A DNA stretch of 64,000 bases, taken from NCBI GenBank assembly GCA_963730305.1, contig CAVSRB010000003.1, positions 372,001 to 436,000 of the forward strand, given 5' to 3'. The notes under the pieces are model-generated. The model was not told where the DNA came from, did no database searches, and saw nothing but the letters and a program-made list of their open reading frames with translations. Shown one piece after another: positions 37,037 through 48,368 of the stretch. Position 1 is the stretch's first letter, and the number at the start of each line of letters is the position of its first letter. Source of the stretch: CAMYMQ01 sp963730305. Its GTDB lineage: Bacteria; Pseudomonadota; Alphaproteobacteria; Bin65. The position numbers and the translations under genes are program-made.

Positions 37037-38097
37037 CTTCGGCGCGCACCACGTCGCCTTCGGCGATGTCGCGGGTCAGAGTCCCGCCGATCAGGTCGGC
37101 CATCCGATAGGGCGGCAGGGCGTCACGGGGACACGGCCGCAATACGGTCAAGTCCTCCTTTGCCACCGTCTCTCCGGTCGACAGCGCCCGGCGCGCCCGG
37201 ATCGCCCGCCGCTGCAGCACCACCGTTTCCTGCTCGTTGTCCATAACCCGCTTGGTCTGCGGACCGAGCGCCAGTTCCAGTTCGCGGGTTGCCTCGACCA
37301 TCGCACGCCAGCTTGCCGGATCCATCGAGAAGCCATGGTCGGGGCCCTCGCGCGTGAGGTCGTCGGTGAAATGCTTTTCGATCGCCCGCGCCCCGAGCGT
37401 CACCGCGCCGAGCACGGTCGTGTGTCCCGGCGTGTGATCCGATCAAGCCCAGCACCGCGTTCGGAAAGGCGGACGCGTAGCTTTTCAGGACGTTGAGCGC
37501 GATATAGCCGAAGTTCTCGCGTGACCCCGTGTAGTTGGTGTTGCACTGCATGACGCAGATCTGGTCGGTATGGCGGGCGGCCACCTCGACCGCCATGGTC
37601 ACCTCCTCCATATCGGCGGCGCCGGTCGCCATGAAGAGCGGCTTGCCGTCCTTCGCCATCCGCTCGATCAATTCGTGCCAGGTGATGTCGCCGGAGCCGA
37701 GCTTCCAAGCGACAACGTATTTCGAAAGATATGGCAGCATGTCGAGATCGTAAGGCGCGGTGAAATAGTCGATCCCGGCCGCGTCGCACGTCTCCCGTAA
37801 CGTCTCGGTCCAGTCGACCGGCAATGCCGCGTCGTCATAGACGTCGTACACGCGCTTCGACCAGTTGGCCTGATGCGACTGTTGTCCGCCCAATGCCTCG
37901 AAGCCGCGTTCGGACACGATGGTCGCAGCCAGGAAGTTTTGGAACTTCGCCGCGTTGGCGCCGGCCTCCGCACACATGTGGATGAGTTCCTTGGCGCGGC
38001 CCAGGTCGCCATCATGGTTGGCGGCGATGTCGGCGATGAAATAGGTCGGATGATCCAGACCGATCTTGAAGCGGCCGGTATCCAGCACGGCGGTCAT
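37026..38097 (-). CDS. NeuB/SpsE-type nonulosonic acid synthase with SAF domain, copy A, frameshifted
   Basis: FIADIAANHDGDLGRAKELI is the NeuB-family N-terminus with the PEP/Mn site. FTAPYDLDMLPYLSKYVVAW and KLGSGDITWHELIERMAKDG follow. A frame change near 37440 leads to ARAIEKHFTDDLTREGPDHG and a C-terminal SAF/antifreeze-like domain (RAIRARRALSTGETVAKEDL). Known enzymes condense PEP with a hexose derivative to give a nine-carbon sugar. Motifs differ from the LegI-like copy at 51031-52056, so two different nonulosonates are likely. It overlaps its neighbours by ATGA. Confidence 0.85.
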
Positions 38098-38957
38098 AGG
38101 GTCTCTCCCACGGGCTCTCGTTCCAGCAAGGCGATCTCAGCCTCGACGCTCGGCATCTCACGGCCGAGTGCCCCTTCGATCTTGCCCACGGCCATCCGCA
38201 TGTCATTCGGGCGCGGCGCCCGGCCCGGCAGGTCCGCCGACGGGCCGACGGTAGCGTGATCGGTAGACAGCCCCAGATGCCGAGCCAGCGCCAGGCCGAA
38301 ATCCGCCTTGCTGATGCCGTCGCGCGATCCGAGGTTGTAGACGCCGCGCAAACCCGTTCGCACTGCATCAACCGCCAGGTGCGCCAGCGTCGACAGATGG
38401 AGCGGCGAAAACAGACTGTCGGTGAACAGAGTCATCGGCGAGCGGTCGCGAAACGCGCGGATCATCCAATCGGAAAGCGACACCCGCCCCACCGTGCGGG
38501 ACGGGCCGAAGAAATTCACCCGCAACGCCAGCGCATTCGGATGCGCGAGCGCCATCGCCTCCCCAGCCAGCTTGGTGCGGCCATAGACATTGACCGGATC
38601 TTCCTGCCCCTCCGCGTAGGGACCGGCGGCGCCGGGATAGACTTGATCGGTCGAGACCTGCACCAGGGTGGCGTTGTCGGACAGCGCCGCGGCGAAGGCC
38701 GCAGGGACCGCCCTGTTCAACGCGTCGGCCGCGTCTGGATCCCTTTCGCAAGCATCGACATCAGTAAGAGCGACGCACTGAAACACTAGATCGGGCTGGA
38801 CGTCGTCGACGAGTGCCGCGACCGCGCCGGCGTCCGCGAGCGGACGCTGGATGTCCCCGGACCGGCGGCCATGCACGACCACCGGGCCCAGCGGCGTCGC
38901 CGCCTCAGCGAGATACGGGCCGAGCAGGCCGCTGCCGCCGGCGATCAGGACTTTCAT
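38094..38957 (-). CDS. RmlD-like SDR sugar reductase
   Basis: The ATG at 38957 starts MKVLIAGGSGLLGPYLAEAA. Intact, 287 residues, with LVQVSTDQVYPGAAGPYAEG, VNVYGRTKLAGEAMAL (YxxxK catalytic pair) and ALALRVNFFGPSRTVGRVSL. This layout is that of dTDP-4-dehydrorhamnose reductases and related SDR enzymes. No rmlA, rmlB or rmlC lies nearby, so rhamnose synthesis is unlikely; reduction of a keto sugar for the adjacent NeuB-type route is more likely. It shares ATGA overlaps with both neighbours. Confidence 0.85.
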   Translation of the reverse strand: MKVLIAGGSGLLGPYLAEAATPLGPVVVHGRRSGDIQRPLADAGAVAALVDDVQPDLVFQCVALTDVDACERDPDAADALNRAVPAAFAAALSDNATLVQVSTDQVYPGAAGPYAEGQEDPVNVYGRTKLAGEAMALAHPNALALRVNFFGPSRTVGRVSLSDWMIRAFRDRSPMTLFTDSLFSPLHLSTLAHLAVDAVRTGLRGVYNLGSRDGISKADFGLALARHLGLSTDHATVGPSADLPGRAPRPNDMRMAVGKIEGALGREMPSVEAEIALLEREPVGETL

Positions 38958-40006
38958 GCGCGGCTCATTTCCCGGAAGCGCAATAGCATGTGGACTTCGG
39001 ACGCGGTCTTGCGCGTATCGAGCGCGCACTGTGCGTCATCCAGCGCGGGGGCGATCATCCTGCCCCAATGGTCGGACAGTGTGCGGGTCTCCGCCCGCCG
39101 CTCGAGTTCGACCGTCACGGCGCGAAACAAGTCGACCATATCCGTGCCGAACCACCATTCCGCAACCCGGTCGAGAGCGAATTCTTCGCACAGCCAGTCG
39201 ATCGAGCTCTCGGTGAACAGATGCGTGTGGCCTGCGGAGAGCTGGCGCTGGAATACGTCCGGGAATACCGCCTCTAGCATCACGCAGGGGCTGAACAGCG
39301 GCACCGAAAGGAAGACATAACGAACGGACGGATTGCGACCGAACGCGGCCAGTATGTCGCGCGGATGCTGAACGTGCTCCAGCACACCGATCATCGACAC
39401 GACGTCCGCGTCGACCGTCGCGGCCAAATCGACAGCGTCGTCAAGCGCGTGCTGCACGATCGCGCCGGGCGCGATCATGGCGTCGGCCAGGTCAACCTGG
39501 GTTCTCGAAACTTCGTAGCCGACAGCGCCACTCCACCCGATGTCACGCAAGGCCGCCACGAAATAGCCCGAACCCGCACCGAAATCGGCGCAGCGCAACC
39601 TCGCCGACGTCTCGCCGGCTTCGGCCAGCGCGTCGCGCAGGAATTCCGCCTTCGGTCGGTAGATATCCCGCACACGCGCCGCATAAGCCTCGCGGTCCCC
39701 GGCCGAGTAGGACTTGGCGTAGGACGCACCGTCCGCTTCGGTATAGACCGCCGCACAGAATTCGGCACTGTCCTCGTGCGCGCCATTGAGATGACCGCAC
39801 CGGGCGCACAGCACATAGTCGATTCCCTGCTTGACGAAGCGCTCGCCGTCGAGCGCCGCTGCACAGCACTTGCAGGTCGCGCGGCGGGGCTGCTCCACGT
39901 ATACCGCACCGATGCGCCGCCCCTCCGCCAACAGTTCGTTGTTTGCAGAAAAGAAGCCTTGTTTGTGGGCCAGCAAGGGGCCTGCACTCTTGCCGTATCG
40001 GATCAT
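38954..40006 (-). CDS. Class I SAM-dependent methyltransferase with N-terminal Cys cluster
   Basis: An intact 350-residue protein. Residues ~40-80 contain two Cys pairs (CKCC and CARCGHLNG), probably a zinc ribbon, as in sugar C-methyltransferase-like proteins. The SAM fold follows: RLRCADFGAGSGYFVAALRD (motif I), VVSMIGVLEHVQHPRDILAA and FLSVPLFSPCVMLEAVFPD. SAGHTHLFTESSIDWLCEEF is typical of glycan-locus methyltransferases. It could methylate a sugar hydroxyl or carbon. The start overlaps the LegB-like stop. Confidence 0.85.
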   Translation of the reverse strand: MIRYGKSAGPLLAHKQGFFSANNELLAEGRRIGAVYVEQPRRATCKCCAAALDGERFVKQGIDYVLCARCGHLNGAHEDSAEFCAAVYTEADGASYAKSYSAGDREAYAARVRDIYRPKAEFLRDALAEAGETSARLRCADFGAGSGYFVAALRDIGWSGAVGYEVSRTQVDLADAMIAPGAIVQHALDDAVDLAATVDADVVSMIGVLEHVQHPRDILAAFGRNPSVRYVFLSVPLFSPCVMLEAVFPDVFQRQLSAGHTHLFTESSIDWLCEEFALDRVAEWWFGTDMVDLFRAVTVELERRAETRTLSDHWGRMIAPALDDAQCALDTRKTASEVHMLLRFREMSRA

Positions 40007-41077
40007 GCGCGCCCGTCAGCATCCAGTTCGGCGAGCAGTACCCTGAGCGCCTCTGCGGCTCAGCCACTCGTCGTTCAGATCGGACCGGTACCGGAAATCC
40101 TCCGGCACCGCCTTGCCAGCCTGCCCGTCGAAACGGTGGGCGGCTGTCTTCAGCTTGACGACGCCGGTCGGCTTGATGACGTAGCAAATATCGAAGCCAA
40201 GGGTATTCGGCGCGTCGTCCTCAGTGACCATGATCTCGTGCAGCTTTTCGCCGGAGCGGATTCCGACCACCTTGGTGGGATAACCGGGTGCAATCGCCTC
40301 AACCAGATCAATGACCTTCATGGACGGAATCTTGGGGACATAGATCTCACCGCCCTGCATGTTTTCGAGACAACGCAACACGAACTGAACACCCTGCCGG
40401 ATCGTGATCCAAAAGCGGGTCATGCGTGGATCGGTGATCGGTAGATAGTCCGCACCGTCGGCGACCATGCGCCGGAACAGCGGAATAACGCTGCCCCGGC
40501 TGCCCAGCACGTTGCCGTAACGCACGACGGCAAAGTCGGTCTCCTGCCCGCCCGAAAGATTGTTCGCAGCGACAAACAGCTTGTCCGAGCACAGCTTGGT
40601 CGCGCCATAGAGATTGATAGGGTTCGCCGCTTTGTCCGTGGACAAAGCGATAATCCTTCGCACGCCGTTGTCGATGGCCGCGTTGATTACATTTTCCGCG
40701 CCGATGATGTTGGTGTTGATCGCCTCGATCGGATTGTATTCGGCGACCGGCACATGCTTCAGCGCGGCAGCATGGACAACGAAGTCGATCCCGACCATGG
40801 CACGTTTGAGCCGGTTGAAATCGCGCACGTCGCCGATGAAGTAACGCAGCGCAGGGTAGTCCTCCAGACGGTAGCGCTGCGCCATTTCGAACTGCTTCTG
40901 TTCATCCCGGCTGTAGACGACCAGACGACTGGGCTCGCTGTGGGCCAGCACCTCGCGGATGAAAGCTTGGCCGAACGAGCCTGTGCCTCCAGTAACAAGA
41001 ATAGAGGCACCGTCAAGCTGCCGGAAGATGCGCGGGTCGGTGGCGGCGTTTAGTGGCGTCGGAGTTTCGTCGGGCAT
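40003..41077 (-). CDS. legB: NDP-N-acetylglucosamine 4,6-dehydratase (LegB/PseB-like), frameshifted at the very end
   Basis: SILVTGGTGSFGQAFIREVL, VVYSRDEQKQFEMAQRY, IGDVRDFNRLKRAMVGIDFV, HAAALKHVPVAEYNPIEAI and STDKAANPINLYGATKLCSD are near-consensus PseB/LegB motifs. A one-base change near 40065 replaces a short odd tail with EALRVLLAELDADGRA ending at a TGA that overlaps the methyltransferase start. Because the rest of a legionaminic acid route is encoded here (LegC, LegH, LegG, LegI, LegF and a PtmE-like guanylyltransferase), LegB is the better name; PseB is the alternative. Confidence 0.85.
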
Positions 41078-41097
41078 ATTGGCCTAAGTTGTCGGGG

Positions 41098-42954
41098 TCA
41101 GGCTGCACCGCTGTTCAACGGCGTGATGTCGTCAGACAGTTGCTGATTGCGGAAAGCGTCACGATACCAAGTATCACGGGCCACCAACTCGGCATGAGTG
41201 CCGATTGCGCGGACGCGGCCACTGTCGATTACGACGATCTGATCTGCCATCGCCACAGTCGAAAGGCGATGGGCGATGATCACCATGGTAGTCGCCGTTT
41301 CCCTTCGAATCTGCCGCAGGGCAGTCAGGAATTTCGCCTCGGAATCAGCGTCGAGATTGCTGGTGGGCTCGTCCAGCACGAGAATCGGTGCACGGCGCAC
41401 CAGGGCACGCGCTAGATCAAGCCGCTGCCGCTGACCGCCGGAAAGTCGATCGCCACTGTCACCGATCAAGGTATCGTAACCGTCCGGGAGCGCCAGAATG
41501 AAGTCCTCTGCTTGAGCGAGCCGCGCGGCGGTGCGCACCTCCTCGTCAGAGGCTTCCGTCTTGCCGTAACGGATATGCTCGCGCGCGGGAACATTGAACA
41601 ACTCCGGGCGTTGCGGCGCATACGAGATGGCTGTTCGTAGAGCGGCGAGGTCGACATCATCTTGGGGTATGTCATCGAACAGAATTTGGCCGGCGGTCGG
41701 CGCGCGGAGTCTCGGCAGCAGATCGACGAGTGTCGACTTGCCAGCGCCGGACGGTCCCACAAGGGCAGTCATCTTGTGTGCCGGGATCGTGAAGCTCACC
41801 TTGCGCACCGCCGGCGCAACGGCGCCATTGTATGAAAATGTCACACCGTCAAAGCGAACATGCCGTTCAACGGCAATCAGAGGCTGTCCGCCGATATGCT
41901 TTTCCTTTGCGTCCCAAAGCCCGTGCAACCGCCCAAAGACGTTGTCGAAACAGGCCCGAAAGCCGTTCGCTGACTGCCGGGTGCGAACTAATTCCTTCAC
42001 GACCGGCATCAAACGCATCAATACGACCATGAACAAGGCCAGCGACTCGAGCGGCTGCTTGTAGGTGGTCACGCCAAGATAGAGGAATACAAAACCAGCA
42101 AAGACGACGATCGGCTCGATCGCGGTATGCACCGCCGCCAGCAAAAACTGAATGCGGGTCATGGAGTCGCGTTGCCCTTCAACGTGCGTCGCCATTGCCT
42201 TTGTCTCAGCAGCCTCCATTCTCGCCAGCCGGATCAGGCGAGCCTGTTTCAGCCGCTCAACCAGAAAGCCGGACATCAACTGATTGGCCGTGGTGAAAGA
42301 TCGGCCCAATGCCAAAGTCTTTGTCAGGAAAGACCGCAGGATCATGAAGGCGCAGCCGAACAGGACGAGCGCCACCGCAGTCATCGTAGGCGACAAGATC
42401 ACGAGGGCCACGATGTAAAGGGCGAACACAAATAGCAGGCCGATCAACGTTATATTCGCCATGATGTATTGCATGGCGTTCTGCAAATCGGTGGTCATGT
42501 CATTCACGACCACGCCCGTATTGTCCTTTTCTTGCGCCTCGATCCTGGCCTGGAGAAATGCGTCGAACAGCTTCATTCGGACAGTCGCAATGGCCCGCTG
42601 GATGATGAACGCCGTAAACCTGAGGCGCGCATAGACGACGCCCTGGCGCAACAGTAAGAGCAGGAAAGTCGTCGTCAGCAGGGCTTCGAGGCTAAGGCGA
42701 ACACCGACAAATCCATAAGCTCGATCCAATATGCGCCACAGCCGTTGGTCGGCGATCAGCTGCGTGACATTGCCGTCGGCAACCAGGAACTGGAAGATAG
42801 GCAGCAGGCTGAAGAGACCCAATACCTCCATGCCTGTGCCAACCAGGTGAAATATTAGAAGAAGCGAGAAGATTCGCCGATCGATTCCACCGGCCGCGGC
42901 GCCGTCGAGCATGCGAATGGGCCTAGACAACGGCGCCTCTCGATCAGCCGACAT
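41098..42954 (-). CDS. ABC exporter, fused membrane and ATPase domains
   Basis: The ATG at 42954 (MSADREAPLSRPIRML) begins a ~618-residue half-transporter. About six membrane segments precede the ATPase domain with Walker A LVGPSGAGKSTLVDLLPRL, signature LSGGQRQRLDLARALV, Walker B ILVLDEPTSNLD and the His loop VIIAHRLSTV. Such exporters (PglK/MsbA-like) flip lipid-linked oligosaccharides or glycolipids. As given it is in frame with the nucleotidyltransferase upstream, but that join comes from an indel near 43005. This could be the flippase of the locus, since no Wzx-type protein is visible. Confidence 0.9.
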   Translation of the reverse strand: MSADREAPLSRPIRMLDGAAAGGIDRRIFSLLLIFHLVGTGMEVLGLFSLLPIFQFLVADGNVTQLIADQRLWRILDRAYGFVGVRLSLEALLTTTFLLLLLRQGVVYARLRFTAFIIQRAIATVRMKLFDAFLQARIEAQEKDNTGVVVNDMTTDLQNAMQYIMANITLIGLLFVFALYIVALVILSPTMTAVALVLFGCAFMILRSFLTKTLALGRSFTTANQLMSGFLVERLKQARLIRLARMEAAETKAMATHVEGQRDSMTRIQFLLAAVHTAIEPIVVFAGFVFLYLGVTTYKQPLESLALFMVVLMRLMPVVKELVRTRQSANGFRACFDNVFGRLHGLWDAKEKHIGGQPLIAVERHVRFDGVTFSYNGAVAPAVRKVSFTIPAHKMTALVGPSGAGKSTLVDLLPRLRAPTAGQILFDDIPQDDVDLAALRTAISYAPQRPELFNVPAREHIRYGKTEASDEEVRTAARLAQAEDFILALPDGYDTLIGDSGDRLSGGQRQRLDLARALVRRAPILVLDEPTSNLDADSEAKFLTALRQIRRETATTMVIIAHRLSTVAMADQIVVIDSGRVRAIGTHAELVARDTWYRDAFRNQQLSDDITPLNSGAA

Positions 42955-44004
42955 GCTTCCCACGAGCTGTATCGAAATTATTATGAGCCGCTTCCAGATC
43001 TTTCGGTCGCCGACGTCGGTCCAATATTCATGGATCGGGAATAGACCAATCTTAAGACCGATTTTCCGGCCCAAGGTCAGCAACTCAGGCATATCAATCG
43101 GCCGCTCTTGAGGCACCAAAGCCGAGAATTCCGGCCCGAGATAGTAAACTCCCGCGGCGATAAAGTTGCTTATGCTCGGCTTTTCCTCGATCGATTCGAA
43201 TAAGCCGTCGTCGTCGTAGCGGATAACGCCGAAGGGAACCTCTATGTCGTGCCGCGCTACGCCAACCGTGGCATCGAAACCATGGCGGAGCTGAAAGTCG
43301 TGCAATGCGTGCAGATCTACGCGGGTCAGCACGTCGCCGTTGACAACCAATATCGGGCCCGAAATCATACCGTCGAGCCGGCCCAAGGCGCCCGCCGTCC
43401 CGAGCGCCTCCTCTTCCTCGATTAATACAATTTCGGCGCGGTTGGCCCGCCCTGCGACAAAGGAACGGATCTTGTCGGCGAGGTAGTGGACGGAAACATG
43501 CACCCGGACAACGCCCGCGTCTTCAAGTGCTGTCAGAACATGGTCCAAAATCGGTCGTCCGCCGACCGGCAACAAAGGCTTCGGTATCGATCTGGTACGT
43601 TCGCCGAGACGACGGCCGTAGCCACCCGCCATCACCAAAGCCTGAACGATACCGGCCTCTCCCTCGCGCACCAGCACCTCAACCACACGCCCCTCCCCGT
43701 CGAGTACGGGAAGGAATGGCCGGCTGCTGCCAAGCGTTGCCAAATGCCTCTTGTTCTGCTCGCTCCGCCCGACATGCCCGACAACGGGCCGTCGCTGCAT
43801 GCACCGAGTTACCGATTCGTCCAATCCAATGCCATGCAACATAGCGCGGCGGATATCGCCATCTGTGACAGTACCAAGCAGATGCCCTTCCTCGTCTACG
43901 ATCATCTGAAAGAGATGGGTTGTCACGTCGATGCGGGCGAGCACGTCCCGAATAGACGTCGCCTGCCCGCAGACGTAAGCCGAATAGTCCTTGATCGTGT
44001 TCAT
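42944..44004 (-). CDS. ptmE: CBS-domain nucleotidyltransferase (PtmE-like, legionaminic acid pathway)
   Basis: Residues ~1-120 are paired CBS domains (FQMIVDEEGHLLGTVTDGDI, FLPVLDGEGRVVEVLVREG). The rest is a sugar-1-phosphate nucleotidyltransferase: VQALVMAGGYGRRLGERTRS, PKPLLPVGGRPILDHVLTAL and ILVVNGDVLTRVDLHALHDF. This architecture matches Campylobacter PtmE, a glucosamine-1-phosphate guanylyltransferase feeding GDP-sugars into legionaminic acid synthesis. One base too many or too few at the AAA near 43005 makes it read into the ABC transporter; the corrected tail ends AAHNNFDTARGKHVG at 42944. Confidence 0.85.
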
Positions 44005-44729
44005 GTCAGAGCAACGGGGCGGGCAGTCTTTGGATGAAACGATGCCGTTTCGTCAGGAAGGCCGGACGCGAGGGCGGCCTCAGCGATCGACCAATCGGCA
44101 GCGGTGTCGATATCGATCGCTCTTGGCCCGTCGAGCACCAGCGGTAGAATCGCGCCTGCATAGAGTTTCCGGTCTCTCCGGATGGCTTCCGTGCGCGACA
44201 GGTAGAGGGCGCCGTTCGGCCGATAGACCGGTGCTCGCGCATCGTCAGCAACCGGCGATGCCGCCCCGTCGGCATCCGCCAAATACAAACGCGCGGGTGG
44301 GACATCGATCGCGGACATTGCGACGACGCTGTCGATATCCGTGCGCTCGGTCAGTAAACGGCAGGCCTCGCGAAGGCATGCGCTTCCCCGAAATGGCGAC
44401 GTAGGCTGCAGTACCATCGTCGACGCCGGATCGGCGCCATGCGCCGCGCGGTACCAATCCAGTGTGTGCAAAACAGTGTCCAAGGTCGTGGCATGATCCG
44501 TCGCAAGCTCAGCAGGCCGCCGAAAAGGCACGGTCCATCCTAGTAGGATACCTTCGTGTGCGATGGCGTCGTCATCAGTGCTTAAGACGACCGGCGCATC
44601 CTGTGCGGCGCTGCGGATCGCCTCTGCTGTATGTGCCAACAACGACTTTCCGCCCAATAAGCGCAGATTCTTGCCCGGCAGCCGTTTGGAGCCGCCGCGT
44701 GCCGGCACGATGATGAGGAGCGAGGTCAC
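44001..44729 (-). CDS. legF: CMP-nonulosonate synthetase (LegF/NeuA-like)
   Basis: An intact 242-residue protein: LLIIVPARGGSKRLPGKNLR (CTP-binding P-loop-like motif), LSTDDDAIAHEGILLG, TMVLQPTSPFRGSACLREAC and VYRPNGALYLSRTEAIRRDR, all NeuA-family signatures, ending with the conserved AIDIDTAADW. It activates a nonulosonic acid with CTP for glycosyl transfer. The stop overlaps the PtmE-like start by ATGA. Legionaminic acid is the most likely substrate given the surrounding genes. Confidence 0.9.
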   Translation of the reverse strand: MTSLLIIVPARGGSKRLPGKNLRLLGGKSLLAHTAEAIRSAAQDAPVVLSTDDDAIAHEGILLGWTVPFRRPAELATDHATTLDTVLHTLDWYRAAHGADPASTMVLQPTSPFRGSACLREACRLLTERTDIDSVVAMSAIDVPPARLYLADADGAASPVADDARAPVYRPNGALYLSRTEAIRRDRKLYAGAILPLVLDGPRAIDIDTAADWSIAEAALASGLPDETASFHPKTARPVALT

Positions 44730-44751
44730 GAATGTTTCAGACAGCTGGTCA

Positions 44752-46039
44752 TCACCATACGTGGAAACGCAGCCGCCATCCGTCGTCAGTCTTTTCCCAC
44801 AGATGCGGCGACCGGAAGCTGTCGGCGATGTCGAAGAACTCGTCCTCGTCCATGGCGAGATAGTCGAGAAACTCCGGAAAGTACTTGCGCGGGAATTCCT
44901 GGTCGTAGCGGTGGACCAGCGCCACGCCCTCTTCGCGGGTGATGTGGCCGTTGCGGATTTCCTGGCTGGCGTCGTAGGTCGCCCGGCCGATGCCGAACTT
45001 CACCAGCGTCGTCCAGTAGTGATAGGGATCGGTCTTGTCGTCGATCGAATTGTATTTCGAATAGGTGCCTTCGGTCCGGTCCTCATTCGCTTCAAAGCCG
45101 ATGTGCTCGGCGGCATAGTAGTAGTTTTCCTGCGGCGCCCATTTCAGGTAGTAGCCGAGATAGTGAACCTCGACGCCGGCCGCCGTCAGCGCTTCCGGTG
45201 TCGGCCGGCATGTAGGGATCGATCTGGCCCGGCTCGATGCCGTAGCCCGCGCAGTTCGTCCAGCGGCACGCCGCCGAAGAAGAGCGGTCTCGTCCGCGCT
45301 CGCTGCTGCGCGAAATAGGCACAGGTCGCGCTTCGCGCTCTCATTCTCGCTTGACCGGGTTGCCGTATTCGGCCTCGTTCTCGCCGTAGAAGACCAGCGG
45401 AATGCCCATGCGCAGCGCCATCTTGGGCGCATAGTTCTTCTGGCCGAAGATGAAGGGCTGAAACGGATGCAGCAGGTTGCGGAAGGCCAGCTGGGTCAGC
45501 TTGCGGTGCACCTGGCCGTCGGGCGTGAACAGGTAGTTGTCGAAGCCGCCCTCGTGGATCCAGGCCTGATGGTTGCGCCAGCCGACGTCGGTGTAGAGAT
45601 GCGGCGCCCAGGTCACCGTCAGCGGATGCATGCCGAATTCGTTCTTGAGCACCATGCGCGGCATAGACCGAATCCTTGCCGCCCGAGCCCGGCACCAGAC
45701 AGTCATAGGAGCCGTTGCGCGACCGAAAACGGTCGCACAGCGCGCTGCAGCTCGGCCCGCGCTCGTTCCCAGTCGACCTCGGCGTCCTTCCGCTCGGCAT
45801 AGCGGCAGGCGTCGCAGACGCCCTCGTCGTCGAAGCGGATCGTCACCTTCTTGGACTGCCTTGGTGTGCTTGAACTCGACCGCCGAGGACGGTCGCTGGT
45901 TGGAGATCACGCAGCGCTTGCAGAATTTCACCTCGGCCGGCAGCCCGTACTTGACCTCAAGCAGCCCTTCGTCGGGATCGTCGACGATACAGGACTTGCC
46001 GTCTTTCTCGACAGTCTTGATCGTGCCGTTCCTCTGCAT
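44752..46039 (-). CDS. N-acetyl sugar amidotransferase (WbpG/PseA-like), multiply frameshifted
   Basis: The N-terminal frame from ATG 46039 has FCKRCVISNQRPSSAVEF with the family's Cys pair. The next frame carries the PP-loop VPGSGGKDSVYAAHG, then HPLTVTWAPHLYTDVGWRN and IPLVFYGENEAEYGNPVKRE. The C-terminal frame has VHYLGYYLKWAPQENYYYAAE, KYNSIDDKTDPYHYW and EFLDYLAMDEDEFFDIAD, ending at 44752. Several frame changes lie in 45100-45850. Known homologues use ammonia from HisH2/HisF2-like partners to turn an acetamido group into an acetamidino group. Both partner genes are directly upstream, so the trio is complete. Confidence 0.85.
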
Positions 46040-46041
46040 GG

Positions 46042-46668
46042 TCAGATATCGCGTCGAGGAAACGCGACAGCAGCTTCAGCCCAGCCGGGCCGCTCTTTTC
46101 GGGATGGAACTGGACGCCGACGATATTGCCGCTGCGCACCGCGACCGGAATGTCCGCGCCGTTGACACGGATCGTCGCTGACACATGCTCCGGCCGGTCC
46201 ACCATCGGCGCGAACGAATGGACGAAGTACATCATGTCGGTCTCGCCGAGGATGCCCAGCACCGGCGCATCGGGATGGACGTCGAGACGCCGCCAGCCGA
46301 CATTGGGGATTCTGGATCGCGGCCGGATCGCCCGCGACGCGGATCGGGCAGCCGCCGCACCGTGCCGGGGATCAGGTCGAGACCGTCATGGCGGCCGAAC
46401 TCCTCGCCGTGCGTCAGCAGAAGCTGGCAGCCGACGCAGATGCCAAGGATCGGCGTGCCCGTCGCCGCCGCCGCCTTGAGCGGTTCGACCAAGCCACGCT
46501 TGCGCAGGCCGTCCATGGCGTCACCGAACGCGCCGACGCCGGGAAACAGGATGCGCTCGGCCGCTTCGACCCGGTCCGGATCGCTCGTCACCTCGTGCGC
46601 AACGTTCAGGTGTCGCAGCGCCTGGCCGAGGCTGAACAGGTTGCCGCGGCCGTAGTCGACGACGACGA

Positions 46669-46672
<4 letters not shown>
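46042..46672 (-). CDS. HisH-like glutamine amidotransferase, sugar-amidination paralogue, frameshifted
   Basis: MIVVVDYGRGNLFSLGQALR from ATG 46672, LFPGVGAFGDAMDGLRKRG and the nucleophile elbow ILGICVGCQLLLTHGEEFG (Cys). A frame change near 46260-46300 leads to DMMYFVHSFAPMV and VGVQFHPEKSGPAGLKLL, with the triad His and Glu. The stop at 46042 requires a second small change; in the given frame it would end at 45957. It hydrolyses glutamine and passes ammonia to the HisF-like partner. The position beside a WbpG-like gene rather than other his genes shows it is the glycan paralogue. Confidence 0.8.
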
Positions 46673-47455
<783 letters not shown>

Positions 47456-47463
<8 letters not shown>

Positions 47464-48368
47464 AGTCGAACGTCGTACGAAATTCCGACAGATGCCGCCG
47501 GATGAGGTCTTGCTCCGACGCCGTCAGCGCCTGGATTGGCCGCTCCGCCGGGCCACTCTCGATCCCGTCGGTTGGCTTGAAGCTCGAAATGCCGGGCCAA
47601 GGGCGGCCCCGCATCGTCGGTTCGAGAAGACAGGGATCGAAGGCGATACCGAGCCAATCTGCGACTTCCGACATGACCTGCCTTGGATCGGCGACCAGGC
47701 TCTCGTAGCGGACGGGCCGCAGGCGGCTTGGGCTGGCGGCGCGAACCCGCCCGTGCATCTGCTGGAAGGCGCGAATGTTCTGGACGATCAGCGGCCAGGT
47801 CAGGAGCTTCTCGTCGCGCAATTCCCGCGAGCGCTTGAGGCTGTCGATGGCGTAGAGCGGATCGCGGAATATGACGATTGCCCGGCAGACCTCGATGCTG
47901 TTGAGCGCACCGACTCGCAGACTTGCCGTAGTCCGGCGATTTCATGCAGGCGAACGTCTTCGGCGATTCGCCCATGCCGGCGAGACAGGCCGCGACCAGC
48001 CACCGCCATAAGCCTGCCACCCCAGGCTCGCGCGGTCGGGCCAACACCGCCCGGAAGGCATCTTCGTCCCAGGGCGCGTCGATCGCCACCTCGGACACGC
48101 TGCCGCGCTTCACCGATTGCAGGTAGGGCAGGTGGAGAGGCGGGATGACCTGCTTGTCGCGAAGACCGTCGACCAGCGTATCGACGTCGTCCGGCACGGC
48201 GTCGAGGAAGACCTCCACCGAACCTGCACCAATATCGTCGAGATACTCGAACAGAAAGCCTTCATCGACCAGCCAGTTCACCTCGGGATGCCCGTCGAAA
48301 AGGTTATAGAGCAGGCTCGTCCCGGAGCGAGGGGCGCCGCTAATGATCAGGGGGTGACTTTCAGACAA
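47456..48368 (-). CDS. Sulfotransferase-family protein, copy 1, frameshifted
   Basis: A TTG at 48368, overlapping the upstream stop, begins MSESHPLIISGAPRSGTSLL. SGAPRSGTS is the 5'-phosphosulfate loop for PAPS. After a frame change near 47900 comes VCRAIVIFRDPLYAIDSLKR, the 3'-phosphate-binding RDP region, then LVADPRQVMSEVADWLGI and FRTTFDYD at the stop. Expected role: transfer sulfate from PAPS to a sugar hydroxyl. A second sulfotransferase opens the locus at 54872, so a sulfated glycan is likely. It ends five bases upstream of the HisF-like start region. Confidence 0.8.
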
